From Lautropia sp. (GTDB lineage: Bacteria; Pseudomonadota; Gammaproteobacteria; Burkholderiales; Burkholderiaceae_E), in contig JAUNAC010000006.1 in the NCBI GenBank assembly GCA_030527825.1, positions 1 through 41,090 of the forward strand: 41,090 bases of DNA. The letters are read 5' to 3'. Shown here in pieces: positions 8,083 to 16,843 of this stretch. A program made the translations under genes and the position numbers. The notes below the pieces were generated by a model. That model was not told the origin of the DNA. It did no database searches and saw only the letters and a program-made list of their open reading frames with translations. Numbering within the stretch: position 1 is the stretch's first letter; each line of letters starts with the position of its first letter.

Positions 8083-9261
8083 TCAGCGATGCCCAAACAC
8101 CAGCGCATGCGCCAGGGGGGCGCGCAGCGGGGGCAGCACATGCATGCTGTTGAGCAGCGTCGGAGCCAGATGCCGGGCAAGCGGATAGCCGAACAGGGTG
8201 GAGAGCAGATCAGTGCCATGAATGGTTGCCTGGCGGTCTGTCCGGCGGGCGCGGACGTAGTTTTCCAGCGCCTGTGCCACCTGCGCGTGGGGGCCAGGCA
8301 GGCGACGGTCGGCGAGGGCGTCTCCCAATGCACCTGCCAGCATGAATGCATCGCGTAGCCCCAGGTTGAGCCCCTGTCCAGCGACAGGATGCAACATCTG
8401 CGCTGCATTGCCGATCCATACCTGGGCCGGGGCCGTCAGGGTTCGCCGGCTGATGCGTGGCAGGGCAACGGCATGTGCGGGGGTACAGACCCGCAATGGG
8501 CCGAAGCGGGCCGAGTGCTGGCGCCAGTGACGCGGGCCGAGGGCCTGGCGGAGCGTCTGGCCCAGCGTCAGGCCCAGGGCGTGGGCGTCGTATTGGCTGC
8601 GCTGTTGGGTGGTGGCAGCGAGGTCGCTCCAGACGACGGTATAGCGTGCGCCATCGGCGTGGGGTGGTGCGGGCAGCAGGGCCAGCGGGCCATGAGGCAG
8701 GAAACACTCGAAGGCTGTGTGTGTCGTGTCGTTGACCTGCACCTCGAACAGCAGACCCGCCTGTCCGGTGTCGTGGCAGGTGTAGGCCCGATCTGCCGTG
8801 GCGGTGGTGACCGGCATGCCAGCGGCGTGGATCGTCAACGCGGCAGAGGATGAGGGCGACGGCTCTGGCACGGCGAAGGGTAGTTGGCGGGCCGCGTCGT
8901 GGAGTCGTCCGGTCAGGGCCTCCCAGACAACGACGCTGCCCAGCGCGGGCAGCGGGAAATCACGGCGGTCGATACGGGTGTGTCCTGTGGTGGCACCCTG
9001 AAAAACCTGAACGGTGTGGATCTGGCCCGCTGGCGGCAGGGTGATGAGACGGGACAGGGTCTGACACGAGCCTTCCGACAGGGCGATGGCCCTGCGTGTC
9101 GCGTGCGGCGGGGGCAGGGCGGGAGCCGGCCGGCCCAGATCAAGCGAAATCTGTTGGGCAGGCACGCCAGCGCGTACCAGCCAGAGTGCGCAGGCAAGGG
9201 CAACCGGCCCCGTACCTTCCACGCGGATCCTGATTTTGTTGACAGCGGGGGGATGTGACAT
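8083..9261 (-). CDS. UbiH/VisC-like FAD-dependent monooxygenase, divergent
   Basis: Members of this family hydroxylate the ubiquinone ring. The assignment rests on the C-terminal block 'GNAAQMLHPVAGQGLNLGLR', the diagnostic UbiH/UbiF/COQ6 signature, and on 'FLPHGPLALLPAP'. The 392-residue product is unusual elsewhere. The N-terminal dinucleotide-binding loop reads VEGTGPVALACAL, with Ala in place of the third Gly of GxGxxG. The normal 'GADG' motif near the middle is replaced by HAAG in 'LTIHAAGMP', and the region before it looks shortened. It is followed 11 bases later by murU. In relatives a ubiH-like gene also sits between pepP and dusB, so the position supports an orthologue that has drifted. 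It may be a fast-evolving active enzyme or one with reduced activity. Confidence 0.75.
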   Translation of the reverse strand: MSHPPAVNKIRIRVEGTGPVALACALWLVRAGVPAQQISLDLGRPAPALPPPHATRRAIALSEGSCQTLSRLITLPPAGQIHTVQVFQGATTGHTRIDRRDFPLPALGSVVVWEALTGRLHDAARQLPFAVPEPSPSSSAALTIHAAGMPVTTATADRAYTCHDTGQAGLLFEVQVNDTTHTAFECFLPHGPLALLPAPPHADGARYTVVWSDLAATTQQRSQYDAHALGLTLGQTLRQALGPRHWRQHSARFGPLRVCTPAHAVALPRISRRTLTAPAQVWIGNAAQMLHPVAGQGLNLGLRDAFMLAGALGDALADRRLPGPHAQVAQALENYVRARRTDRQATIHGTDLLSTLFGYPLARHLAPTLLNSMHVLPPLRAPLAHALVFGHR

Positions 9262-9272
9262 GCCGGGCTCTT

Positions 9273-10031
9273 TTATTTAGCAAGGGGCACGTGGTCTGGC
9301 GCGGGTCGATGTGGCTTGCCCAGCAGCTGGTTCAATTCGTCCAGCCGGGCGGGGGTGCCTATATCGAACCAGCGCCCCGGGTGACGGCTTCCGGCTGCCC
9401 GGCCGGCGGAAATGGCCTGTTCCAGCCATGGCCGCAAGGGAGAGCGGGTGCCGGCGGCCAGACCTGAAAACATCCGGGGCGAAAAAACGCCGATGCCCGC
9501 ATAGGTGAGCGCCGGTTGGCCGGGGTGCGGCGAGGTCTGCGCAGGGGCCAGGCGCAGATCCTCGCCGTTCAGCAAAAAATCACCGCGCTGATGATGGGGC
9601 GGGTTTTCCACCATCAGGCACCAGCAGTCCCGGCGGCCTGCCCTGATTGGCGTCGCCGCCTGGTGAAGACAGGCATAGTCGGCATCGCTCCAGATGTCAC
9701 TGCTGATGACGGCAAAGGGACTTTGTTCGGGCATGCCCTGCTGCAGCTGCGGCAGGGCCTGGGCGATACCGCCGGCTGTCTCCAGCGCCTGGGTTTCGAT
9801 CGAATAGTGCAGATCCAGCCCGAAGGCACGGCCATCGCCCAGTCTGGACGGCAGCTGTTCGCCCAGCCAGGCGCAGTTGATGACGGCCTCGGTGAAGCCT
9901 GCGGCGGCGAGTTTTTCCAGATGCCAGACAATCAGTGGCTTGCCCCCGGCCAACAGCAGGGGCTTGGGGGTGTGGTCAGTCAGGGGGCGCATCCGTTCAC
10001 CACGTCCGGCGGCCAGCAGCATGGCTTTCAT
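9273..10031 (-). CDS. murU: MurU-like N-acetylmuramate-1-phosphate uridylyltransferase
   Basis: MurU makes UDP-MurNAc from MurNAc-1-phosphate in the cell-wall recycling route that bypasses de novo MurA/MurB synthesis. The 252-residue product opens with the nucleotidyltransferase signature 'MLLAAGRGERMRPLTDHTPK' (G-rich loop and Lys), then 'VINCAWLGEQL', 'FAVISSDIWSDADY' for metal/nucleotide binding, and a C-terminal 'WFDIGTPARLDELN'. The start is ATG 10031; the upstream extension overlaps amgK. It lies 8 bases after amgK, and this pair next to lptD matches the Pseudomonas arrangement where the pathway was described. Confidence 0.88.
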   Translation of the reverse strand: MKAMLLAAGRGERMRPLTDHTPKPLLLAGGKPLIVWHLEKLAAAGFTEAVINCAWLGEQLPSRLGDGRAFGLDLHYSIETQALETAGGIAQALPQLQQGMPEQSPFAVISSDIWSDADYACLHQAATPIRAGRRDCWCLMVENPPHHQRGDFLLNGEDLRLAPAQTSPHPGQPALTYAGIGVFSPRMFSGLAAGTRSPLRPWLEQAISAGRAAGSRHPGRWFDIGTPARLDELNQLLGKPHRPAPDHVPLAK

Positions 10032-10039
10032 TGGGCAGA

Positions 10040-11146
10040 TCAGAATGTATGGATATGTCGGGTGTCGATACCCTCGATGGTTTCGAACAGCCGGCACAGG
10101 GGGGCGAGTTCATCGTAGCGTCGCAGGGCAGCGTGTACGTAGCGGGCCACGCGGGGAATATCCTGGAGGTAGGCCGGTTTGCCGTCCCGGTGATAGAGGC
10201 GTGCAAAGATGCCGAGGACTTTCAGGTGGCGCTGCAGCCCCATCCATTCGATGTCGCGGTAAAAGTCACTGAAATCGGCTGGCACGGGCAGCCCGGCGGC
10301 ACGGGCGCGTTCCCAGTGGCGGATGCAGCCATCCAGCACCTGTTCTTCATCCCAGCTGATGTAGGCGTCACGCCACAAAGAGACCAGGTCATAGGTCAGG
10401 GGGCCGTAGACGGCATCCTGAAAGTCGAGGACGCCGGGCAGGCGGGGGGGGGCCAGCACCATCAGGTTCCGGCTGTGATAATCGCGGTGCACATAGCCGC
10501 GCGGTTGCGCCAGAACCCGGGTGAGGATCCGCTCAAAGCCTTCCATCAGCGTCTGATGCTGCTGTTCGGTCAGCGTGATGCCCTTGTGATGGGCAACATA
10601 CCACTCCGGATACAGCATCAGTTCGCGCATCAGCAGGGCGCGGTCGTAGTCCGGGAAGACGCCCGTCCGGCTGGCGGTTTGCAGGCGGACCAGGGCTTCG
10701 CTGGCAGCGGCATACAGGCGGGGGGCACTGTGTTGATCCAGCTGGCTCTGATAGGTCTGCTGGCCCAGATCGCCCAGCAGCAGGAATCCCCGGGTCAGAT
10801 CAGTCGCGTGAACCGTGGGCACGGTCATGCCAGCGGCGCCGAAGACCTGCGCGGCATGCACAAAGGGGCGGCAGTCTTCCTGCGGAGGGGGGGCGTCCAT
10901 GACGATCAGCGTGTTTTCCGTCTCTGCAAAGCTGGCCGCCCGCAAGGCGCTGGCATCGGCTTGTAGCCGGAAATAGCGCCGGAAACTGGCATCGCTGGAG
11001 GCGGGCATCAGGCTGTCGATATCCAGGGCCCGAGCGATGGGCAGACTGGTCAGCCAGGACTTGAGATCGGTCAGCCGGGAGTCGTGGCCCGATGCAGCAG
11101 GCGTGGCAGGTTGTCCGTGGGCGGACAGGGATGTGGAATGGGACAT
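10040..11146 (-). CDS. amgK: AmgK-like anomeric MurNAc/GlcNAc kinase
   Basis: AmgK phosphorylates MurNAc at the anomeric position, giving the substrate for MurU. The 368-residue product belongs to the aminoglycoside-phosphotransferase (APH) kinase-like fold. It has 'SSDASFRRYFRL' at the N-lobe, the catalytic loop 'YVHRDYHSRNLMVL' and the metal-binding 'GVLDFQDAVYGPLTYDLVSL'. The start is ATG 11146, divergent from lptD. It carries an N-terminal extension of about 24 residues before the conserved domain. AmgK and MurU together recycle peptidoglycan sugars. Confidence 0.9.
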   Translation of the reverse strand: MSHSTSLSAHGQPATPAASGHDSRLTDLKSWLTSLPIARALDIDSLMPASSDASFRRYFRLQADASALRAASFAETENTLIVMDAPPPQEDCRPFVHAAQVFGAAGMTVPTVHATDLTRGFLLLGDLGQQTYQSQLDQHSAPRLYAAASEALVRLQTASRTGVFPDYDRALLMRELMLYPEWYVAHHKGITLTEQQHQTLMEGFERILTRVLAQPRGYVHRDYHSRNLMVLAPPRLPGVLDFQDAVYGPLTYDLVSLWRDAYISWDEEQVLDGCIRHWERARAAGLPVPADFSDFYRDIEWMGLQRHLKVLGIFARLYHRDGKPAYLQDIPRVARYVHAALRRYDELAPLCRLFETIEGIDTRHIHTF

Positions 11147-11159
11147 CGTGATGAAGGAT

Positions 11160-11187
11160 CTGCAAGAACTGGACGCCCTCCTATAAT
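11160..11187 (+). promoter_or_regulatory. Candidate promoter of lptD-surA-rsmA
   Basis: A perfect TATAAT lies at 11182-11187, with a weak -35 (CTGCAA, 11160-11165) 16 bases upstream. It is placed about 60-70 bases before the likely lptD start and just behind the divergent amgK start. The -10 match is read directly. The -35 is poor, so an extended or activator-assisted promoter is possible. Confidence 0.5.
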
Positions 11188-11257
11188 AGACAATCCAGCC
11201 TTGTTTCCGATTTTTCGGCCGCCATTTCTGGCCGCTCTTACCGGAGCCGTGTCGCCT

Positions 11258-13591
11258 GTGTCGCTTTCAGACCGCACTTTCAGATTGACCGCCGTGGCCT
11301 GCGCCCTTTCCCTGGCGCTGGCTGGCGGGGCGCCGATGGCCGCATGGGCGGTACAGCATGCCCCGGCTGATGCCCATCCGGTGGACGGGGGCGACTCTGT
11401 CGCCCTGGAACTTGCTCCGTCGCTTAATCTACCGCTGACCTCACAGGAAAAGCGGGCGTTGCCTGTCTTTGGCAGTGCCGAGCGCATGAACACGGCGTCA
11501 TCCCCTCAGGGCCTGGTGACCAATTTCGAGGGTAATGCCGAGCTGCGCAAAATCGGTACGCTGCTTCGGGCCGATCGCATCCAGTACTGGCGCCAGCTGC
11601 AGCGTATCGATGCGGCCGGGGATGTGGCGATCGAACAGGCCGGTACCCGCGTGGTCGGCCCCCGACTCCAGTTGCAGCTCGACAGTGGCAAGGGGACTTT
11701 CGATCAGCCGACCTATGACCTGACAACTGTCGGGGTTCGGGGCAAAGCCGATCGCATTGATTTTGTCAGCAATCGTTTCATGCAGCTGTTCAATGGCAGC
11801 TTTACCAGTTGCCGCCCGGATGATGAGTCCTGGCGGCTGGAAGCAAGGCGCCTGGATCTGGATCTGGAGCATTCTCAAGGATACGGACGGGATGCACGTT
11901 TCAAGGTAGGCGACCACACCTTGCTGCGTATGCCGGTGGTGATCTTCCCGCTCAATGATGCCCGCCAGAGCGGTTTTCTGTTTCCGACCGTGTCGGTCAA
12001 CTCCCGGTCGGGACTGGGAATCACTGCGCCATACTATTTCAACCTGGCCCCCAACTACGACCTCACGGTGTCGCCCCAGCTCTCCACCCGTCGTGGCCTG
12101 CGCCTGGGCAATGAATTCCGTTTTCTGACCCGTCCGGTCCAGGGCAGCATCAATCTCGACTACATCCCGCATGACAGTGACACCAATCATGCCCGTCACT
12201 CATACGATGCCAACGGGATCTTTAACGGCATCCTGGGCTGGAATGGTGCCTGGAGTCTGCAGGGGGTGTCGGATGACAACTATTTTGTTGATTATTCCGA
12301 CACGCTGATCGATGCCTCTGAACGGTCGATGCCTCGTGAGGTCTACCTGACCCGCAGTGTGGGCGACTGGAACATGATGGTGAGGGGGGTTCGCTATCAG
12401 AATATCCTGGAGGCCCGCCAGTCACCCCCTTATGAGAAAGTGCCACAGCTGCAGTTCATCAACAACAAGGTGGATCTGCACGGCTTCGACATGACGACGC
12501 TGGTGGATGTCACCCGGTTCCGCAGTCCGCGTGTCGGTGCGGTCGAGGGAACCCGGCTGGTGTTCAATCCGCAGATCAGCTTCCCGGTGCAGGGAGGCGG
12601 GTGGTTCTTTACGCCGAAGATGGGCATACACGCCAGCTACTACTCGCTGGATAGCCATTCGGAAACGGGGCGCGCCCTGTCAAGGGTACTGCCGACCTTC
12701 TCCATTGACAGCGGGCTGGTGCTGGAGCGCGACAGCCAGTGGCTTGGTGCACCGTCGATTCAGACACTGGAACCACGCCTGTTCTACGTGCGTACACCCT
12801 ATCGCAACCAGAGCGACATTCCCGTATTCGACAGCGTGGCCACGGATCTCAGCTTTGCGCAACTGTTCAGTGAAAACGCGTTCACGGGCCATGACCGGGT
12901 GGCGGATGCCGACCACCTCACCGCAGCGCTGGTCAGCCGTCAGATCGAGCGCAGCTCCGGTGTGGAGCGGTTGCGTATGGCCATTGCGCAGCGCTTCTAT
13001 TTTTCCAGCCAGGATGTCACGATTCCTGGGCAGCCGGTGCGGGTCGACCGCCGCTCCGATGTACTGTTTGCCGGATCCGGGGAGCTGCGGGGCGGTCACA
13101 GCATGAATATCGGGGTGCAGTATGCGCTCCGGGACAGGCGGGTGCCCAGGCTGAACCTGAGCTACCGCTATCGCCCCGGCGGCCGCAAGCTGTTCAACGT
13201 CGGCGTGCGGTATCAGGCACGGGAGTATGCGCAGTGGGATACGTCGCTGGTCTGGCCCATTGCCGGCAACTGGACGGCCCTGGGGCGCATCAACTATTCA
13301 TTCCTCAAGCAGGATCTCACCACCGGACAGGCGGTGGACGTCAATCCGGGGCTGGTGGAGGGCCTGCTGGGCGTTGAGTACGCCCGGGATTGCTGGGCCG
13401 TACGTCTGGTGGCACACCGTTTCGTCACCACCACGCACAAAACCTCCACCGTGGGCTATCTCCAGTTCGATCTTCGCGGACTTGGCCACTTTGGCCAGGA
13501 TCCCTTTGGTATATTGGCCCGCAACATTCCGGGCTACAGCCTGCCGGACAATCATCTGGCGCCGGCAGTCCGCTACTACGGTTACGAGTGA
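11258..13591 (+). CDS. lptD: LptD, LPS-assembly outer-membrane protein
   Basis: LptD forms with LptE the outer-membrane translocon that inserts lipopolysaccharide into the outer leaflet. The product of about 777 residues has a signal peptide (TAVACALSLALAGGAPMAAWA), the periplasmic OstA/LptA-like jellyroll domain ('GNAELRKIGTLLRADRIQYW'), and a long beta-barrel with 'VIFPLNDARQSGFLFPTVS', 'YYFNLAPNYDLTVSPQL' and the strand pattern typical of LptD. A Cys pair near the N-terminal/barrel border was not checked. Two GTG codons, 11249 and 11258, are possible starts. The second is 11 bases after GGAG and is preferred; no ATG fits well. A long in-frame extension upstream overlaps amgK and is rejected. 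surA follows after 8 bases. Confidence 0.92.
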   Translation: MSLSDRTFRLTAVACALSLALAGGAPMAAWAVQHAPADAHPVDGGDSVALELAPSLNLPLTSQEKRALPVFGSAERMNTASSPQGLVTNFEGNAELRKIGTLLRADRIQYWRQLQRIDAAGDVAIEQAGTRVVGPRLQLQLDSGKGTFDQPTYDLTTVGVRGKADRIDFVSNRFMQLFNGSFTSCRPDDESWRLEARRLDLDLEHSQGYGRDARFKVGDHTLLRMPVVIFPLNDARQSGFLFPTVSVNSRSGLGITAPYYFNLAPNYDLTVSPQLSTRRGLRLGNEFRFLTRPVQGSINLDYIPHDSDTNHARHSYDANGIFNGILGWNGAWSLQGVSDDNYFVDYSDTLIDASERSMPREVYLTRSVGDWNMMVRGVRYQNILEARQSPPYEKVPQLQFINNKVDLHGFDMTTLVDVTRFRSPRVGAVEGTRLVFNPQISFPVQGGGWFFTPKMGIHASYYSLDSHSETGRALSRVLPTFSIDSGLVLERDSQWLGAPSIQTLEPRLFYVRTPYRNQSDIPVFDSVATDLSFAQLFSENAFTGHDRVADADHLTAALVSRQIERSSGVERLRMAIAQRFYFSSQDVTIPGQPVRVDRRSDVLFAGSGELRGGHSMNIGVQYALRDRRVPRLNLSYRYRPGGRKLFNVGVRYQAREYAQWDTSLVWPIAGNWTALGRINYSFLKQDLTTGQAVDVNPGLVEGLLGVEYARDCWAVRLVAHRFVTTTHKTSTVGYLQFDLRGLGHFGQDPFGILARNIPGYSLPDNHLAPAVRYYGYE

Positions 13592-13599
13592 AATACCCC

Positions 13600-15069
13600 A
13601 TGCAAAAAGACGCGGCCGCACGCTCGGCCCTTTCCGCCCCTTTCCGGGCAAAGTCCTTACGCCTGTTGCTGGCCTGTGCCGTCATCTGTCTCCCACCGGC
13701 GGCGCAGGCCCAGCGTGGCCTGCATCTGCCGGGTACGGGCGGACACAGCGCATTTCCGTCGTCCGATGCCCTGTCTGGCCCGGCCGCGGGCACTGCTGCG
13801 CAGCCCCCGGCGCAGGCAGTGGCACCCCAGGGACAGGAGGCGCTTGACCGCATTGTTGCCGTCGTCAATCAGGGAGTGATCACGGAAGGTGAGCTGCAGG
13901 CGCAGACCAAGCTGGTGGAGGAGCGGGCGGCGGCCAGTCAGGGCACTGCGTTGCCTGCGCCGGCCGAGCTGCGCCGGCAGGTGCTGGAGCAGATGATCCT
14001 GCAACTGGCCCAGGAACAGTATGCCGCTGACGCCGGGCTCAAGCCAAGCGATGCGGAGGTCGACCGTGCCGTGGCCGACGTGGCGCAGAACAACGGGTTG
14101 TCCACCGAGCAGCTCACAGACCGGCTGAAGTCTGATGGCGTGGCCATTGATACCTTTCGCCGGCAGCTGGTGGCGGAAATCGTGTCCGCCAGACTGCGTG
14201 AGCGCGAAACGGCAAGCAACGTCAGCATTTCCGAGGGTGAAATCGATACAGAGCTGGCCAAGAGTGGCCAGGTCAGCCAGCCGGAATATGACGTGCAGCA
14301 GATCCTGCTGAAAGTGCCCGAGGGGGCCAGCAGTCAGGAGGTGGCACGGCAACAGTCCCGCGCCCGCGATCTGGCGATGCGGGCGCGCCAGGGGGCAGAC
14401 TTCGAGGCACTGGTCAAGGCGAATTCCGATGCGCCCGATGCCGCCTCGGGCGGGGATCTGGGCTGGCGCAAGCTGGATCAGCTGCCGGCCCTGTTTGCCG
14501 ATGGGGTTCGCCATCTGAAGGTCGGCGAGATCAGTGCGCCGATTCACAGCCCGGCGGGATTCCATGTACTGAAACTGAAGGATCGGCGTGCCGGTGGTGC
14601 TGCCACGGTTGAATTGACCCATGTCCGGCATATTCTGTTGCCGGCCAACAGTCCGGAAAGCGTGGCAGAAGCGACGCGGCGGCTGGCGCAGTACCGGCGC
14701 GAGATCGAGGCTGGCAAGGCAGATTTCGCCAGGCTGGCCAAGGAGTTTTCAGCAGATGGCTCGGCGGCGCGGGGCGGTGATCTGGGCTGGGTCTACCCGG
14801 GCGATACCGTGCCGGAGTTCGAGCAGGCCATGAAATCACTGCATGATGGCGACATTAGCGAGCCGGTTCAGACCCAGTTCGGTGTACACCTGATCCAGGT
14901 ACTGGGGCGCCGTACCGATCAGGAGTCACCCGAGCGCTTGCGCAATGCCGCCCGGAGCAAATTGCGGGAGGCCAAGGGGGCCGAGGCTTATCAGCAGTGG
15001 CTGCGGGAATTGCGTGACCGCACCTACGTGGAATATCGTCAGCCTGCTGACCAGGCTGCGGCGCACTGA
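13600..15069 (+). CDS. surA: SurA, periplasmic outer-membrane-protein chaperone and PPIase
   Basis: SurA escorts unfolded outer-membrane proteins, LptD among them, across the periplasm. The 489-residue product has a signal peptide ending near AAQA (residues 34-37), a low-complexity Pro/Ala/Gly stretch to about residue 80, the N-terminal chaperone domain (DRIVAVVNQGVITEGELQ, about 83-230), and two parvulin domains. Parvulin 1 is about 230-328 ('YDVQQILLKVP', 'GGDLGWRK'). Parvulin 2 is about 338-437 ('LTHVRHILLPAN', 'GGDLGWVYPGD'). ATG 13600 gives the expected N-terminus; the earlier part of the frame lies inside lptD. rsmA starts three bases after its stop. Confidence 0.95.
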   Translation: MQKDAAARSALSAPFRAKSLRLLLACAVICLPPAAQAQRGLHLPGTGGHSAFPSSDALSGPAAGTAAQPPAQAVAPQGQEALDRIVAVVNQGVITEGELQAQTKLVEERAAASQGTALPAPAELRRQVLEQMILQLAQEQYAADAGLKPSDAEVDRAVADVAQNNGLSTEQLTDRLKSDGVAIDTFRRQLVAEIVSARLRERETASNVSISEGEIDTELAKSGQVSQPEYDVQQILLKVPEGASSQEVARQQSRARDLAMRARQGADFEALVKANSDAPDAASGGDLGWRKLDQLPALFADGVRHLKVGEISAPIHSPAGFHVLKLKDRRAGGAATVELTHVRHILLPANSPESVAEATRRLAQYRREIEAGKADFARLAKEFSADGSAARGGDLGWVYPGDTVPEFEQAMKSLHDGDISEPVQTQFGVHLIQVLGRRTDQESPERLRNAARSKLREAKGAEAYQQWLRELRDRTYVEYRQPADQAAAH

Positions 15070-15072
15070 GCG

Positions 15073-15942
15073 ATGGCGGCGATGCACAGGGGTGGAGCGG
15101 GCCGGGAGCAGCGACCGGCCGGTGTGGTGGCCCGCAAGCGCTTCGGGCAGCATTTTCTGGCAGATCGCGCCTGCATCGACGCCATTGTTCGGGCCGTGGC
15201 TCCGAAGCCCCACGACAACCTGATCGAGATCGGCCCGGGAACCGGTGTGCTGACGGCGCCGCTGCTTGCCGCAGCCGGTCATCTCCGCGTCATTGAGATA
15301 GATCGTGATCTCGGTGCATTGCTGACTGAACGACATGGCGATGCGCTAACGATTGTCCAGCAGGATGTGCTGCAGGTGGATTTTTCCGGATTTGGTCAAT
15401 CGTTGCGCATTGTGGGCAACCTGCCCTACAACATCTCCAGCCCGCTGCTCATGCATCTCATGACCGTGGCCGATCGGGTGCAGGATCAGCATTTCATGCT
15501 GCAGAAGGAGGTGGTCGACCGCATCGTGGCAGTACCCGGCAGCAACATGGGGCGCCTTACCGTCTTCCTGCAGAACCACTATCAGGTGGCACAGCTTTTC
15601 GATGTACCTCCGCAGGCGTTCGACCCTCCGCCCCGGGTAAATTCCAGTGTCGTGCGGATGGTGCCCCGCCAGCGACCCCAGACCCTGGCCGTTGCCGAGC
15701 TGGCGGCGGCGTTGGGGGTTGCCTATGGCCAGCGTCGCAAAATGCTGCGGGGTACCCTGGGCAGCTGGCTGGCACAGCGCTATCCCGCGCTGCGGATGAC
15801 GCAGGCTGCCGAGGCGGACACGCGTCTGGTACCTCTGCTCGATCTCAGCCAGCGTCCGGAGCAAATACCCGCCACGGCCTGGTATGCGCTGGCTGATGCG
15901 CTGGCTCAATCGGAGTCGCCTTCGATGGTATCTGGTCTCTGA
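15073..15942 (+). CDS. rsmA: RsmA (KsgA), 16S rRNA adenine dimethyltransferase
   Basis: RsmA dimethylates two adjacent adenines in helix 45 of 16S rRNA using S-adenosylmethionine. The 289-residue product has 'RKRFGQHFLAD' (about 21-31), the SAM-binding loop 'IEIGPGTGVLT' (about 51-61), acidic motif 'VIEIDRDL', and the catalytic 'NLPYNISSPLL' (116-126). The C-terminal domain has 'AYGQRRKMLRGTLG'. In many relatives pdxA separates surA and rsmA; here there is only a three-base gap. ATG 15073 is the preferred start, although the first ~20 residues are not conserved and ATG 15082 is possible. No Shine-Dalgarno is evident, consistent with coupling to surA. Confidence 0.95.
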   Translation: MAAMHRGGAGREQRPAGVVARKRFGQHFLADRACIDAIVRAVAPKPHDNLIEIGPGTGVLTAPLLAAAGHLRVIEIDRDLGALLTERHGDALTIVQQDVLQVDFSGFGQSLRIVGNLPYNISSPLLMHLMTVADRVQDQHFMLQKEVVDRIVAVPGSNMGRLTVFLQNHYQVAQLFDVPPQAFDPPPRVNSSVVRMVPRQRPQTLAVAELAAALGVAYGQRRKMLRGTLGSWLAQRYPALRMTQAAEADTRLVPLLDLSQRPEQIPATAWYALADALAQSESPSMVSGL

Positions 15943-15957
15943 ACCAGCAGGACCCTT

Positions 15958-16148
15958 CCTTCAGCAGGGCATCATCGCGGGCTGCCGGGCCGCTGATCCA
16001 CAGCTCGGCGCCTATCTGCCGCACCTGGCTGTGCCGATGTCCGCTGTGCGGCTGGGTTCGCAGCGTGACGGGTTCGCAGCGTGACGGGTTCGCCCAGCAG
16101 CGGGATGATGCGGCCGTTGGTGTGGCGGGGGCGGCGTACCTCACGCGC
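15958..16148 (-). pseudogene. Fragment of ygjP (duplicate of an internal segment)
   Basis: This 191-base stretch repeats bases 17881-18055, an internal part of the intact ygjP gene (about residues 104-162), in the same orientation. Apart from one insertion there are only five base differences. The insertion is a 16-base tandem duplication at 16054-16085, which shifts the reading frame after 'GEPVTLRT'. Only the middle of the gene is present, without the HELAH zinc motif, so it cannot make a functional enzyme. It starts 16 bases after the rsmA stop. Confidence 0.85.
16054..16085. repeat. 16-base tandem duplication in the ygjP fragment
   Basis: Two adjacent copies of GGGTTCGCAGCGTGAC occupy 16054-16069 and 16070-16085. 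The intact gene carries a single copy. The duplication is not a multiple of three and breaks the frame of the fragment. Confidence 0.9.
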
Positions 16149-16414
16149 CTTGAAAGAGATATTCAAGTGACAACGGATACTGCATTCAGTCTCATGACGG
16201 AAGGCTTCTTAGGAATGGAAGACTTTACTTTATCCTGGAGGGGCAACGGTCCAGCAGATAAGCTCTGTGCGTTCGAGACTTTATGGGCAGAGTGACAAAG
16301 TTCGTGTGCGCCTAAGAGTGGTTTTAGTAAAGAGCTATATGCCGGGATGCGAGGAGAACCGGCGGTTGCCCAGAAAGTGGTGGGCGACAGCGGGGGAGTA
16401 ATGGAGAAAAATGA
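16149..16414. other. Gene-poor leader of the lower-GC island
   Basis: Between the ygjP fragment and the SRPBCC gene there are 266 bases of clearly lower GC than the flanks. Frames on either strand have no recognisable motif or good ribosome site. It presumably includes the promoter of the gene at 16415, but I could not fix one. Confidence 0.4.
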
Positions 16415-16843
16415 ATGAGAATCTATGTACGAGAAACCTTGGTGCGTGCCTCCATTCAGCAAATATTCAGGTATTCCGCATCAAAGCAGGGGTTCTGTGA
16501 ACAGTTTCCTTATCAAGTGAAGTGGTGGGAGGGGCCTGAATACTGGGGTAAAGGGGATGTTCTTGATTTCTCGTACAGGGTGTACGGGTTATGGCTTAGG
16601 CATCGAGCGGAAGTTATTGACTACCAACAGGACAGGATGTTTGTTGATCGTATGCTGGAAGGGCCTTACAGGCTCTTTCAGCATACGCATGAGTTTACCC
16701 CCGTCGAAGAAGGGGTAAGGGTTAAAGATACGGTGGAGTTCTCACTTGGTCTTGGGGATATGGTTGATCGCACGATTGGTATGATGACACTCGATCGCGC
16801 GTTCAGTTTGCGTCATCGGGCGTTGGGGCTAGTTAAAGTTTAA
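16415..16843 (+). CDS. SRPBCC-superfamily protein (COG4276-like)
   Basis: The 142-residue product resembles the SRPBCC/START-like proteins sometimes annotated as cell-division-inhibitor-like (COG4276). The pattern seen is a middle segment with 'FVDRMLEGPYRLFQHTHEFT', then 'GVRVKDTVEFSLGLGDMVD' and a final 'FSLRHRALGLVKV'. This matches the family's conserved 'D-GP-W-H-H-F' and 'DxVxY-LPxG' blocks and closing 'F-xR'. These proteins have a deep hydrophobic cavity and probably bind a lipid-like or aromatic ligand; the role is unknown. It starts at ATG 16415 with GGAGAA about seven bases upstream. Codon usage is less GC-rich than in neighbouring core genes, which suggests acquisition from elsewhere. 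Confidence 0.7.
   Translation: MRIYVRETLVRASIQQIFRYSASKQGFCEQFPYQVKWWEGPEYWGKGDVLDFSYRVYGLWLRHRAEVIDYQQDRMFVDRMLEGPYRLFQHTHEFTPVEEGVRVKDTVEFSLGLGDMVDRTIGMMTLDRAFSLRHRALGLVKV

Noticed and set aside
463-10451. Runs of eight G or C in tolA (463-470), ruvA (4160-4167) and amgK (10444-10451) as possible phase-variable tracts
   Set aside because: At this GC content several such runs are expected by chance in 41 kb, and the genes are housekeeping ones.
16163-16462. 99-codon minus-strand frame in the island
   Set aside because: No ribosome site and no recognisable motif, and it overlaps the start of the better-supported SRPBCC gene.
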